The notes under the pieces: model-generated
What the model saw: the letters and a program-made list of their open reading frames with translations, nothing else
The model's database searches: none
Told to the model about the DNA's origin: nothing
Source: Buxus sempervirens
Taxonomy: Eukaryota > Streptophyta > Magnoliopsida > Buxales > Buxaceae
NCBI GenBank assembly: GCA_947561395.2
Contig: OX387194.1
Location: 22,616,048-22,680,047 of the forward strand
Length of the DNA: 64,000 nucleotides
Direction: 5' to 3'
Shown here: piece by piece, positions 60,001 to 64,000 of the stretch
Layout of the letters: each line of letters opens with the position of its first letter
How positions within the stretch are numbered: position 1 is the stretch's first letter
Made by a program: the position numbers and the translations under genes

Positions 60001-60539
60001 TGCTTTTATTACTTCCATTTTTGCCTTCTTGAGGTACTACAGGTTGTTGCACTTATCCTCTATCTTTAGTTATGTTGGATTAGGTTCTTGCTGTTAATAG
60101 CAGTTGCAGTAAATGATTTCTTATATTCTAGATGTAAAATAAAAATTTAGTTCATGAATCTCAAATATATTTCAATATCTTGTGGATGAAGGATTTGGAA
60201 GGCATTGAAGTTGCCGAGAGAGAGATAGGTGTTGAATCTGTTCTTGGATCTCGAATTCCAGATTCCATAACCATGCCCCAAGATGGTACTAAAATTGCTC
60301 ATGAAAATTTTCATTTGGGTTTATATTGTATATCTTGTAGCTCTCATTTCATTTTAATTAGGTTGAGGCACTATGATGCTGCATTTATATTTGAAACAAT
60401 AATACTTTACCTGATGGTAAATGTAATATGTTTCTAATCTGAAATTTCTATTTCAGATCTGCAGGAGTTCTATGGAGAGAGATCAAGCTCTGAACTAAGA
60501 ATTGTGTCTTCAGAAGATATTAAGCCCATATTGAGGTTA
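18411..60539 (+). CDS. KAKU4: KAKU4-like nuclear-envelope / nuclear-pore-basket-associated protein, 9 exons, 3' end not found
   Basis: Exons at 18411-18675, 21669-21718, 30309-30424, 39061-39409, 45159-45338, 48232-48511, 59856-59974, 60192-60285 and 60457-60539 join in frame (1,536 nt, 512 codons). The N-terminus is basic (RTRRKE...GGKVLRGRQ), then YSPYTR, NWIVGLFSPATRMIAIGAGK and a Ser-rich stretch. Mid-protein segments include ETFSREECDRLTRIIQSRVV, EARKWLEERK, SPVDMAKSYMRARPSWASP and SLATGSWNIMEEIRRVRAKA. This layout matches plant KAKU4, a partner of CRWN lamina-like proteins in nuclear shape, and more distantly NUP1/NUP136. Role and symbol rest on recalled family resemblance. No stop was found after exon 9, so terminal exon(s) lie further right. 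Confidence 0.75.
19761..19915 (+). mobile_element. Au-type SINE in intron 1
   Basis: It contains GTGGTAAGGTTGCTCCATTG, GGTAAGGCTGCATACATCAA and GCCTCGTGCACTAGGGTAGC, the conserved landmarks of the plant Au SINE, with pol III A- and B-box-like stretches near its 5' end and a T-run at its 3' end. The flanks AGGTCGGAGAATAG (19747-19760) and AGGTCGGAGAACAG (19916-19929) are a 14-bp duplication with one mismatch. The short T-run fits Au SINEs, which end in T rather than A. Confidence 0.9.
19930..21668. other. Rest of intron 1, no recognised element
   Basis: It holds a GGTGGT-rich stretch (about 20000-20190), a poly-A run (20684-20702) and an 83-codon open frame (21012-21263) with no known domain. 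The sequence around 20200-20400 looks like a decayed repeat but could not be assigned. Confidence 0.4.
21669..21718 (+). CDS. KAKU4: KAKU4-like exon 2
   Basis: A 50-nt exon between TTATGCAG and GTAAATG completes the split codon and encodes DKDDNEFSCQGVQELNQ, ending in phase 0. The acidic content follows the Ser-rich end of exon 1, as in the family. Confidence 0.8.
22560..22942 (-). pseudogene. hAT-like BED zinc-finger fragment
   Basis: A minus-strand frame reads NKNNVICNFNCPF, continues through 'DGIFSKRALSERC' to 'CPRVQPKVRMMI' and a Lys/Glu-rich helix. The spacing of the C-x2-C pair, the '...GI..R' block and the CP.V motif resembles the BED finger at the start of plant hAT transposases. The finger is degraded and a stop lies just upstream. 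It abuts the hAT-like MITE at 22943, which seems to have inserted next to or into it. Confidence 0.5.
22943..23528. mobile_element. hAT-like MITE, long form, copy 1
   Basis: The ends are CAAGGTTCGTCGTTT and ...GGCAAACCATG. The flanking 8-mers are ACATGATG (22935-22942) and ATATGATG (23529-23536), 7 of 8 identical. It shares internal AAAATTTTGC-type motifs and a middle segment around TTTATTGCTTAAAATTTACC with the copy at 58779. Length is 586 bp and no open frame of note is present. Confidence 0.82.
23797..24105. mobile_element. hAT-like MITE copy 2
   Basis: The ends are CAAGGTTTACTATTTCGCAC and AATTGTAAACCATG. The perfect 8-bp duplication is GTCTTGTT (23789-23796 and 24106-24113). It lies inside RTE fragment 2, so it is younger than that LINE. 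Length 309 bp. Confidence 0.9.
24890..24948 (+). mobile_element. 59-bp retroposed A-tailed scrap in RTE fragment 2
   Basis: A short sequence ending in a run of As is flanked by the 14-bp direct repeat AATAGTTTTTTACT (24876-24889 and 24949-24962). This is the structure of an extremely 5'-truncated LINE insertion. Confidence 0.8.
25191..26493. other. Intron 2 stretch without a recognised element
   Basis: A LINE-tail-like CATTACTTATCAACAAAAAA occurs at about 25366-25388. Nothing else could be assigned. Confidence 0.4.
26502..26779. mobile_element. hAT-like MITE copy 3
   Basis: The ends are CAGTGTTTACCGTTTCGGC and ...GCACCGAAACAGGAAACCTTG, i.e. imperfect inverted repeats beginning CAGTG and CAAGG, fitting the hAT end rule YARNG. 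The perfect 8-bp duplication is GTTCTCAT (26494-26501 and 26780-26787). Length 278 bp; no transposase. Confidence 0.92.
27627..29203 (+). mobile_element. 5'-truncated L1 LINE inserted in the RTE element
   Basis: It starts directly with RT C-terminal coding ('VLANLPVYYMSLFRMPRRVV'), continues with 'LGLGNIALRN' and 'LLAKWLWHF', then the zf-RVT region in another frame ('FRLWKPKVPPKVKAFLW', 'CFMCIRAGESIDHLFVQC'), and ends in (TA)n(CA)n, CATTATTCAGC and an A-run. The flanks AATATTTACTTCTTCTCT (27609-27626) and AATATTTACTTCTTTTCT (29204-29221) are a target duplication, 17 of 18 identical. The open frames are shifted and not functional. Confidence 0.92.
29143..29182. repeat. (TA)n(CA)n microsatellite at an L1 3' end
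   Basis: About 14 TA units are followed by six CA units just before the L1 tail. Confidence 0.9.
29801..29935. mobile_element. Truncated hAT-like MITE copy
   Basis: It begins CAAGGTTTTCAATTTCGC and shares GCATGCC, GAAATCAAGGGAAAAAGA and TTTCCCCAAAATTG motifs with the copy at 50588 in inverted orientation. Only one end is recognisable. Confidence 0.65.
30309..30424 (+). CDS. KAKU4: KAKU4-like exon 3
   Basis: This 116-nt exon follows an acceptor ...CCTTGAAG and ends TTCGAG|GTAATT. It encodes NGMSSRANKFIGREHQ through 'AIEELLKEETFSR', whose last codon is completed by exon 4 to give ETFSREECDRL, a strongly family-like junction. The phase fits both neighbours exactly. Confidence 0.85.
30425..31639. 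other. Start of intron 3, simple repeats only
   Basis: It contains a (CA)n run (31110-31128), a (GA)n run (31323-31341) and T-rich stretches. No element or gene was recognised. Confidence 0.5.
31640..32030 (-). mobile_element. Degraded L1 C-terminal fragment
   Basis: The minus strand has scattered L1-like phrases such as 'LIYLVFFATLWIM' followed by 'MACNRCI', as in the region after zf-RVT, with many stops. It abuts an L1 fragment in the opposite orientation. Confidence 0.6.
32033..33413 (+). mobile_element. 5'-truncated L1 LINE
   Basis: It opens with 'LAKWLWHFSIDKESLWHKVI', then zf-RVT-like 'KPKVPPKIKAFLWIAILYKI' and 'SVEHLFVQCCFAYIIW', spread over at least three frames. The 3' end has a (TA)n run, CATTACTCATC and seven As. 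It is highly similar to the L1 at 27627, so it belongs to the same family. No clear target duplication was found. Confidence 0.85.
34372..36664 (-). mobile_element. 5'-truncated L1 LINE, comparatively young
   Basis: A perfect 18-bp duplication CCTTTCTTTGTGATTTTT (34354-34371 and 36665-36682) flanks the insert, with poly-T at its left (3') end. The minus strand carries one long frame from the RT domain (QKAYDYVNWNFF; QGDPLSPLHF; 'LLFADDIL') through 'FKIAVGNGMKTRFWDDIWCG' to zf-RVT ('CIMCKQQEESVEHLLIHC'), interrupted only by in-frame stops after 35497 and 34978. The endonuclease and ORF1 are missing. It lies antisense in intron 3. Confidence 0.95.
35497..36630 (-). pseudogene. L1 reverse transcriptase (RVT_1) fragment
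   Basis: This 377-codon frame carries the RT domain with 'RPISLVGSVYKILVKLLALR' near its start, the QKAYDYVNW block (D to Y context typical of L1), RQGDPLSPLHF and the catalytic FADD box at about residue 190. The Met start is internal; the real protein would begin far upstream. A stop ends it before the C-terminal region, which continues in the same frame. Confidence 0.93.
36683..37879. other. Intron 3 stretch without a recognised element
   Basis: AT-rich sequence with no assigned repeat; the 72-codon frame at 36942-37160 has no known domain. Confidence 0.4.
37880..38720 (-). mobile_element. Heavily decayed L1 fragment
   Basis: On the minus strand weak matches to the L1 RT C-terminal region remain (for example a KFVWPEEAGGLGL-like phrase at 38040-38070), interrupted by stops and frameshifts. 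It is clearly older than the L1 at 34372. Confidence 0.65.
39061..39409 (+). CDS. KAKU4: KAKU4-like exon 4
   Basis: It starts after TTCTCACCAG and ends ...GCACAT|GTTAGT. It encodes EECDRLTRIIQSRVVDC, then 'QTRNSLAVAPYMAGRV' and EARKWLEERKLESGSK. A stronger-looking donor, GTGAGT four bases downstream, would break the frame into exon 5, so the GTTAGT donor is preferred. Confidence 0.87.
39410..42029. other. First part of intron 4
   Basis: A short hAT-MITE-like relic lies at about 40060-40170 (GAAGGTTTTAAATGTCG, then GGGAAATTTCC). A 138-codon minus-strand frame (40680-41096) contains internally repetitive Leu/Glu/Lys phrases but no known domain. ATC/ACC-rich stretches occur around 41150-41520. 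The rest is unassigned. Confidence 0.4.
42030..44205 (-). mobile_element. L1 LINE with RNase H-like domain, minisatellite-damaged
   Basis: The left (3') end has a T-run and GGTAAGTAATGATA, the complement of the L1 tail motif. Moving right, the minus strand encodes an RNase H-like domain ('SIMKINVDGCSLSNP', GGVVRDSVGQ at 42434-42826; 'HELNASCNHVPREANEITD' at 42222-42437), zf-RVT-like and linker regions (43133-43640) and the RT C-terminus (43800-44200). Frameshifts are frequent. The region 43453-43634 is distorted by poly-C runs and a duplication. Confidence 0.85.
43453..43634. repeat. 80-bp duplication with two long poly-C tracts
   Basis: The segment GGAAGGAGGCAACATAAAAT and the ~30 bases after it occur at 43453 and again at 43533 (offset 80). 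Each copy is followed by a homopolymer: 26 Cs at 43503-43528 and 38 Cs at 43597-43634. They sit at the L1 codons for a Trp-Gly motif, so a GGG run probably seeded them. Confidence 0.85.
44222..44443 (+). mobile_element. L1 3' tail fragment
   Basis: Non-coding L1 3'-UTR-like sequence ends TTCATTATCCATTAAAAAAA. No target duplication could be assigned. Confidence 0.6.
44444..45158. other. End of intron 4, nothing recognised
   Basis: AT-rich sequence with a poly-A run at about 44667-44678 and no recognised element. Confidence 0.4.
45159..45338 (+). CDS. KAKU4: KAKU4-like exon 5
   Basis: An exact 60-codon exon (phase 0 both sides) after AAAATGCAG and before GTACCA. It encodes SPVDMAKSYMRARPSWASPS followed by 'FGFKTPSPSG' and a FxDDSFTSSK end. 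The 'P-V-D-M-A-K-(S/A)-Y-M' block is the most conserved part shared with NUP1/NUP136. Confidence 0.9.
45339..48231. other. Intron 5, no recognised element
   Basis: At 2.9 kb this intron shows no LINE, LTR or MITE that I can identify, in contrast with introns 2, 3, 4 and 6. T-rich runs occur near 45630 and 48050. Confidence 0.45.
48232..48511 (+). CDS. KAKU4: KAKU4-like exon 6
   Basis: It starts after TTCCATGCAG and ends CGTCCAG|GTGATT. It encodes RRNSLATGSWNIMEEIRRVR and a Ser/Lys-rich segment to 'GMNSNGSRP'. The first block is another conserved family motif. One base carries over to exon 7. Confidence 0.88.
48801..48952. mobile_element. 152-bp MITE-like element with perfect 20-bp terminal inverted repeats
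   Basis: GTGAGAGTTAATTACACAAG at 48801-48820 is the exact reverse complement of 48933-48952. The internal 112 bp is non-coding. Flanking bases (TTTGATGTT on the left, TGAATGTGA on the right) do not form a clear target duplication, so superfamily and exact ends are uncertain. Confidence 0.75.
49480..50041 (+). mobile_element. Strongly 5'-truncated L1
   Basis: Only the end of the L1 C-terminal region remains ('MRAGESMDHLLVFCEFAGYI'), followed by 3' UTR, TCTCATTAACGAT and an A-run. The flanks AATGTCAAAGGCATCTA (49463-49479) and AATATCGAAGGCATCTA (50042-50058) form a 17-bp duplication with two mismatches. Confidence 0.88.
50588..50791. mobile_element. hAT-like MITE relic inside LTR-F
   Basis: GCATGCC, GGCGAAATTTC and TTTCCCC motifs and the right end TTTAAAACCTTG match the family in the orientation opposite to the copy at 29801. 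The left end is eroded: the flanks AATGTGTC (near 50580) and AATGTAAC only partly agree. Confidence 0.7.
51046..51086. repeat. (AT)n microsatellite
   Basis: About 20 AT units lie inside LTR-F. Confidence 0.95.
53416..53640 (-). repeat. Copia 3' LTR (shortened)
   Basis: It aligns with 57139-57450 at both ends (GGAAACAAAAGATAAAAACA and CCAAATCTGGATT-type stretches) but lacks about 85 bp from the middle. Confidence 0.85.
53820..54236 (-). pseudogene. Copia RNase H region
   Basis: Two overlapping fragments read 'ILKYLKGTPRRGLFF', 'DADWVGSVKDRRSITGYCSF' and then 'SSVEAEFRALAHG' and 'IYCNNKAVIAISRNPV', the expected order for copia RNase H including the DADW and E-A-E residues. A frameshift separates them. 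Confidence 0.9.
54340..55229 (-). pseudogene. Copia GAG-pre-integrase and integrase, broken
   Basis: 'PWHCKLGYPSFSYFQTLFPS' and 'CQLAKHVRSSFP' identify the zinc-binding segment before the integrase core. The core follows with 'FITFIDDHT', and 'YNAKIKIFKTNNGKEYF' at 54724-54948. The C-terminal part runs to 'YISMDVTFFE' near 54345. Several stops lie between. Confidence 0.88.
55287..55586 (-). pseudogene. Copia aspartic protease
   Basis: A 99-codon frame opens at MIDSGATDYM, containing the D-S-G-A catalytic motif, and continues through 'IADGSLSTVVGTGTIKI' and 'HVPDLSCNLLSISKLTRD', the classical copia protease pattern. The catalytic Asp is retained, but the surrounding polyprotein is broken. Confidence 0.92.
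55900..57115 (-). pseudogene. Copia gag, split by a MITE
   Basis: The frame at 56325-56524 encodes 'LKVIKGRDRLGYVESPTTKK' and 'DENSMVMAWIVNSMEEDIKE', gag-like. Its upstream part resumes beyond the MITE after 56919, where the duplicated 8-mer restores the reading. The zinc-knuckle-like C..H....C segment lies near 55850-55910. Confidence 0.8.
56533..56910. mobile_element. hAT-like MITE copy 4, inside copia gag
   Basis: The ends are CAAGGTTTATCGTTTCGGTG and CGCCGAAACTGTAAACACTG, imperfect inverted repeats. The perfect 8-bp duplication is GAGCAAAC (56525-56532 and 56911-56918). It is oriented opposite to copy 3. Length 378 bp. Confidence 0.93.
57139..57450 (-). repeat. Copia 5' LTR
   Basis: It starts TGTAGGAAACAAAAG on the plus strand beside the primer-binding site and ends near GATTCTCTA. 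It differs from the left LTR by an extra ~85 bp and several substitutions, pointing to an old insertion. Confidence 0.85.
57617..58085. repeat. CCTAGG-rich dispersed repeat
   Basis: It begins with ACTCACCTAGGTGCCTGGGC and GTGCCTAGGCCAAAAGGGG and ends with CCAGGTGAGTGCCTAGTCAC, i.e. complementary blocks around a T-rich, CA/TG-rich centre. This looks like another MITE-type family. No target duplication was identified. Confidence 0.55.
58150..58778 (-). mobile_element. RTE-type LINE fragment 3, old
   Basis: It starts with an (ATCA)n run and parallels the 3' region of the other two RTE fragments (segments equivalent to the CPxCxxM-like linker and 'KMxxxRLRW' region), with many substitutions and frameshifts. 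Confidence 0.7.
58779..59366. mobile_element. hAT-like MITE, long form, copy 5
   Basis: The ends are CAAGGTTTGACTTTTCGGCC and CGAAATGGCGAACCTTG. The perfect 8-bp duplication is AATGTACC (58771-58778 and 59367-59374). At 588 bp it is nearly the same length as copy 1 (586 bp) and shares its AT-rich middle. Confidence 0.92.
59620..59745. repeat. Inverted-repeat (foldback) segment
   Basis: TGATATATCCCTCAA-like sequence at ~59630-59648 is complementary to TTGAGGGATATATCA at ~59721-59737. It may be a small MITE; the ends are unclear. Confidence 0.45.
59856..59974 (+). CDS. KAKU4: KAKU4-like exon 7
   Basis: It follows a strong acceptor TTTTTTTGCAG and ends AATCAG|GTAGGT. It encodes ETLTDRVLPSAALVPE and on to 'LNSECNQ'. 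The first codon is completed by the last base of exon 6, giving phase agreement across an 11.3-kb intron. Confidence 0.85.
60192..60285 (+). CDS. KAKU4: KAKU4-like exon 8
   Basis: It starts after TGGATGAAG and ends CAAGATG|GTACTA. It encodes DLEGIEVAEREIGVESVLGS and 'RIPDSITMPQ'. The acceptor has a weak pyrimidine tract, so the start could be a few codons off. Confidence 0.75.
60457..60539 (+). CDS. KAKU4: KAKU4-like exon 9
   Basis: It follows TATTTCAG and encodes DLQEFYGERSSSELRIVSSE then DIKPILRL. The consensus donor GTAAGT at 60540 gives phase 0; an alternative GTTAGT donor at 60535 would end the exon five bases earlier. Confidence 0.78.
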
Positions 60540-62140
60540 GTAAGTTGCAATTTAAAGACAGCATATATGTTATCAGAACACTAACTGGATATTTTATTCC
60601 ATAATGACCTGCTATTTACTTTATTTTGAAATTTTTTTCCCTTTAAAAATTGTCAAAAAAAAAAAAAAAACCTGTTAGCTTTTAAATATAATTATAAAAT
60701 TTTGAGGTTAATTATGTGAAGAAGAAAATATTTTACAGCACTTTTGGCTTTTTGTGGAGGTGGAACTCTTTTTCCATATTGATAATTAGTGGTGAAATCT
60801 CATTCTCTCATTTCAGATCATGAAATTAAGTCAAGATTTAAGGATGTAGTTGTGAAATTTGCTGGACTTAGCCTCTATTCTCCTTCATTTCTTTAATCCC
60901 TATCTCTCCATCTTTTTCTAATTTTTTGTTTCTTATGTCACGGTAAATTCTCCCATGAGGCTGAGACAAAATATTTCTTATGCCTCTGTCATGTGCAGAA
61001 CTCTGGCTTTTATTTAGGAGTGTTTATAATTGGTTTCTTATTTGATATGTAATAATTCAAGGTTAAATAATTTGGTTTTATTTTTAGTTGTAAGAATTGT
61101 CGTACTATCTATGTTGTTCACGTAATGATGAAGCCAAAATCTAAGGTTCTATCTGATTTGATAGTGTGGCACTCAACACCGCCTTAACCCTCATGGAATT
61201 GGATTAAGAAGTCTGTATGAAGCACAGTTGGATGGAGAGCAGTCCAATTTCTGGTTTTTCTTATAAAAGATAGATGTGACAAAAGTCCTAGAAATGCTTC
61301 AGGTTCAGGGCAAGAACTAGTCATGGATAAAGGAGTCCTCATCCCAGGACCTTTTTTGTTTAAACACAATGATATTATTGGAAGAAGTGGTTTGTTGCAA
61401 CTTGATGTTATTTTAAATAATGCAAAACTACTATTATAATTGATTCTCTAAGGTGTGAGGTGGGAATGCAAAGCTTTGGTTACTGAGTCCTCCCCATGAT
61501 TCAGAATATCTTGATATGTCACTCTTAATCTCTTTTACATGAGGTTGACATAAGTCAAAGGGAAAATTTTGATTTTATTAAATATTCCTCAAGATACTAC
61601 AAGAACTTGCAAAATATACGCAATATACGACCTATACGGACCAAAATATGGTAGATTTCCCTTGTTTTTACCAAGAAGCATATAATTCTCAGAAAGTTTG
61701 CAAATTTCTACTTTATGGTTTAATCTCTTCTTAACCAATTTGAAAGACATAATTGGTAGCATTTCCATGTTCTTATATTTACACAAATAATTTTGCATTT
61801 TTAGTCTGCAAACTCTTAGAAGAAGTGAAGATAATTGTATGTTGATCCTAATTTTCATTTTTATTCGGCATAAAATAGATTTGAAATTCATTCAAAATTA
61901 CTTATGTATTGAATTGACATGCATCTCATTGTGCTTTTGATATTTTTTGGGAATTAAAAATATAAAAAATATGGAAAAACCAAATTTTCATGGTTTTCAA
62001 CCTAGATATGCATCTTTAAGCTGTTGATTAATTATGCGCCTTAAATGAGCATCCAGTCTATGTTGGATGAAATATTATTTCTGTTTCAAAGATATTTAAC
62101 TTTATCTAATAATTATACATAATTAATGAGAAAAAGAAGG
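60540..62140. other. After exon 9: no further exon identified
   Basis: I looked for a terminal exon. A candidate acceptor at ~60818 would give only ten codons before a stop and lacks the basic tail expected of the family. The remaining sequence is AT-rich with no recognised element. Confidence 0.4.
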
Positions 62141-64000
62141 TGTGTGCACCTTGGGCGCGCTAAAAAAGCATGTTACATGTTTTATGGAGTCGCCACTACC
62201 TGAAATGGTGCAGGTAGACACCTTATTTGATTTTTTGGTCTGCACCAGTGATTCCGGATAAGTGACCCGATTACAACCCAGGGAAGTCCTTGAACACACT
62301 GGGTTGCCCCACCGAAATGGATTCCCTTAAATTAGTTGGATATTTAATGGGTTCTCTTATTTATTATTTTTATTTTTTTTCTAATTTTTTATCATTTTAA
62401 GTGTACAACAAATATTAATCTATATGTACAAGGCCTCCACAAAATTACATCGAAAGTAAAGCAATATGAACAAAACGAAACCATGCTAAAACAATTTTCA
62501 ACCACAAGAAAGAATCATTGCTTCAATGCTTGTTTCATTTACTTTTTCCCTTTCTTATTATTTATTATTTTTGTTTTGTTTTCTATTGTTTTTATCATGC
62601 AAGATTAACTAATTACTAATTTACAAGGTAAGAAAATGAGACCACTTGAACTACTTTTAACCATGGCCTAATTACTAATTTACAAAGGAAAAAAAAAAAA
62701 AAACTGAAACAACCTGAATTACTGTGCTATCCACATTCAAAGATTCATATCTCCCTCAATTCTTAACCAAATTGTGTGAAATTTGATTCCTTAGAATCAT
62801 GACTTTAAACACTAAAATAAGCTATAGTAGTTTTCAAAAATTTATTTTCATTTAAGAGATATGAAGCTCCAAAATTTACTATTAGACATTTCCAATTGAA
62901 AATCTGAACCAAAGAAAATTAAAAATAAAATACCTACTCATAGTGTAAGGTCTTGAGCATATTTTTAGATTAAACTAAAATAAAAATACCACAAATCTCA
63001 TGAAGGACTCTAGACTTGAATCAAACTAGAACTAGGTGAAAAAAGTTGGTTTATCTGGAAAACGGGTGCAAACCTAATGCAGGAAAAAAAAAATTCAGAA
63101 CTTTACATCTTTGTATTTTTTTTTTTTTTTTTTACATGATAAAATTACCCAAAGCCATCAAACATATATACATGTATCTTATCAATCATGTAATCTTATC
63201 TCAAAAATTGTAATGAAAGAGAGGTCTCATACAATGTATTAAACAAATGACTCACCTGTTATTGATTGACACTTTAAATCAGGTCTTGGAACCTTGGTGT
63301 GTCGTGAACAGCAGTTTTCCTTTCTCCCTCCTTGCTAGTAGACGTCCCTCTTCTTTTCTCTTCTTCTTCCTACTTGCTCTTCAGAGAGCTCTCTTACTTG
63401 CTGCCCCTTCTTTTTTTTTTCAAAGAACTCTCTTACTTTTTCTCCTCCCCTTTTGCTCCCAAATTCAAGCCCTTTTATAGAGAGTTCCCACCCCTTCAAC
63501 TTCTTAACCCCTAACCTTTCCTCTTCCTCTCCTAAACCTCTCATTTCCTTAACTTCTCCTCTTCCTCTCTTAAACAACTAACCCTTCCTCTTCCTCTCTT
63601 TAAACCCTTAACTCTTCCTCTTCCTCGCTTAAACACCCTCATTCAATTAGGTTTGGTCAAAGTCTATTTTGTCCCACATTTTTATTAGGCTTATATAATT
63701 TTTTTAAGCTTTGTCTCAATATCTCAAGAGAATATGAGTTGGACCAATTCATCCAGCTCGTTTCTCTTTTTTTATTTTTATTATTATTATGTTTTTAATC
63801 TTACACTTTTATTAACTTTGTTATTTATTTGCATAAGAAACCCCATTAGGAAACTTAATTATGTACTAAAACAACCCCACAAAATTTTAATTTATCATTG
63901 GTTACATGGCAGCCACCATGGCATACACGTGGCTGCCATGTGGCATGCAATTTCGGTTTTGTAAAAATCCCCAAACTACCCTTTATTTCTTTTATTCATA
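62141..64000 (-). mobile_element. LTR element, family E, running off the right edge
   Basis: The probable left end is TGTGTGCACCTTGGGCG, followed 45 bp later by ATGGAGTCGCCAC, as near the left end of LTR-C. From 63299 on, the sequence repeats positions 1-700 with small differences. A TATAAAAGGGC box on the minus strand (63470-63480) beside a CTTCTTCCT-rich tract suggests minus orientation. Combining both copies gives an LTR of about 2.0 kb, like LTR-C. The frames at 63247-63577 are translations of the pyrimidine-rich tract. Confidence 0.65.

Noticed and set aside
60818-60850. Candidate terminal exon of the KAKU4-like gene after ...CTCATTTCAG
   Set aside because: It gives only about ten codons and no family-like tail, so I do not claim the gene ends there.
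1-64000. tRNA, rRNA or organelle-derived insertions
   Set aside because: No cloverleaf or rRNA motif was recognised; the only tRNA-like signal is the Au SINE head.

Overview
This is nuclear DNA of a flowering plant, most likely a woody eudicot with TE-swollen introns; I cannot name the species. The reasons are GT-AG introns, an Au-type SINE, plant CACTA, L1, RTE and Ty1/copia elements, AT-rich introns, and a host gene whose exons match the plant-specific KAKU4/NUP1-like nuclear-envelope family. There is no operon, CRISPR, rRNA or tRNA gene.

Left part (1-17,289): a pile of nested transposons. The oldest recognisable layer is a minus-strand CACTA (En/Spm) element. Its right terminus, subterminal repeats and two decayed genes can be read. 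Its catalytic transposase domain appears deleted, and its left end was not found. LTR-type elements have landed in it: LTR-B (1264-7110) with LTR-A (1872-4262) nested inside; LTR-C (7369-9392), itself inside a 161-bp tandem repeat; and LTR-D (11951-15390), which cuts the CACTA DUF4216-like coding region. A, C and D have perfect 5-bp target duplications; that of B has one mismatch. A further LTR fragment sits at 1-877, and a second copy of that family runs off the right edge (62141-64000).

Middle and right (about 17.3-62 kb): one plus-strand host gene, KAKU4-like. Nine coding exons can be joined with consistent phases (18411-60539; 1,536 coding nt, 512 codons) and the 3' end lies beyond what I can find. 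Three introns exceed 8 kb because of insertions: L1 and RTE LINEs, an Au SINE, a 2.8-kb LTR element, a decayed Ty1/copia element lacking its RT domain, and a repeated family of small hAT-like MITEs. Five MITE copies have both ends and 8-bp target duplications.

The host gene is the only likely functional protein gene. Everything else coding-like is transposon-derived and broken. The most interesting signals are the MITE family concentrated in one gene, the readable insertion order of nested elements, and a 42-kb gene that keeps open, phase-compatible exons despite this load.
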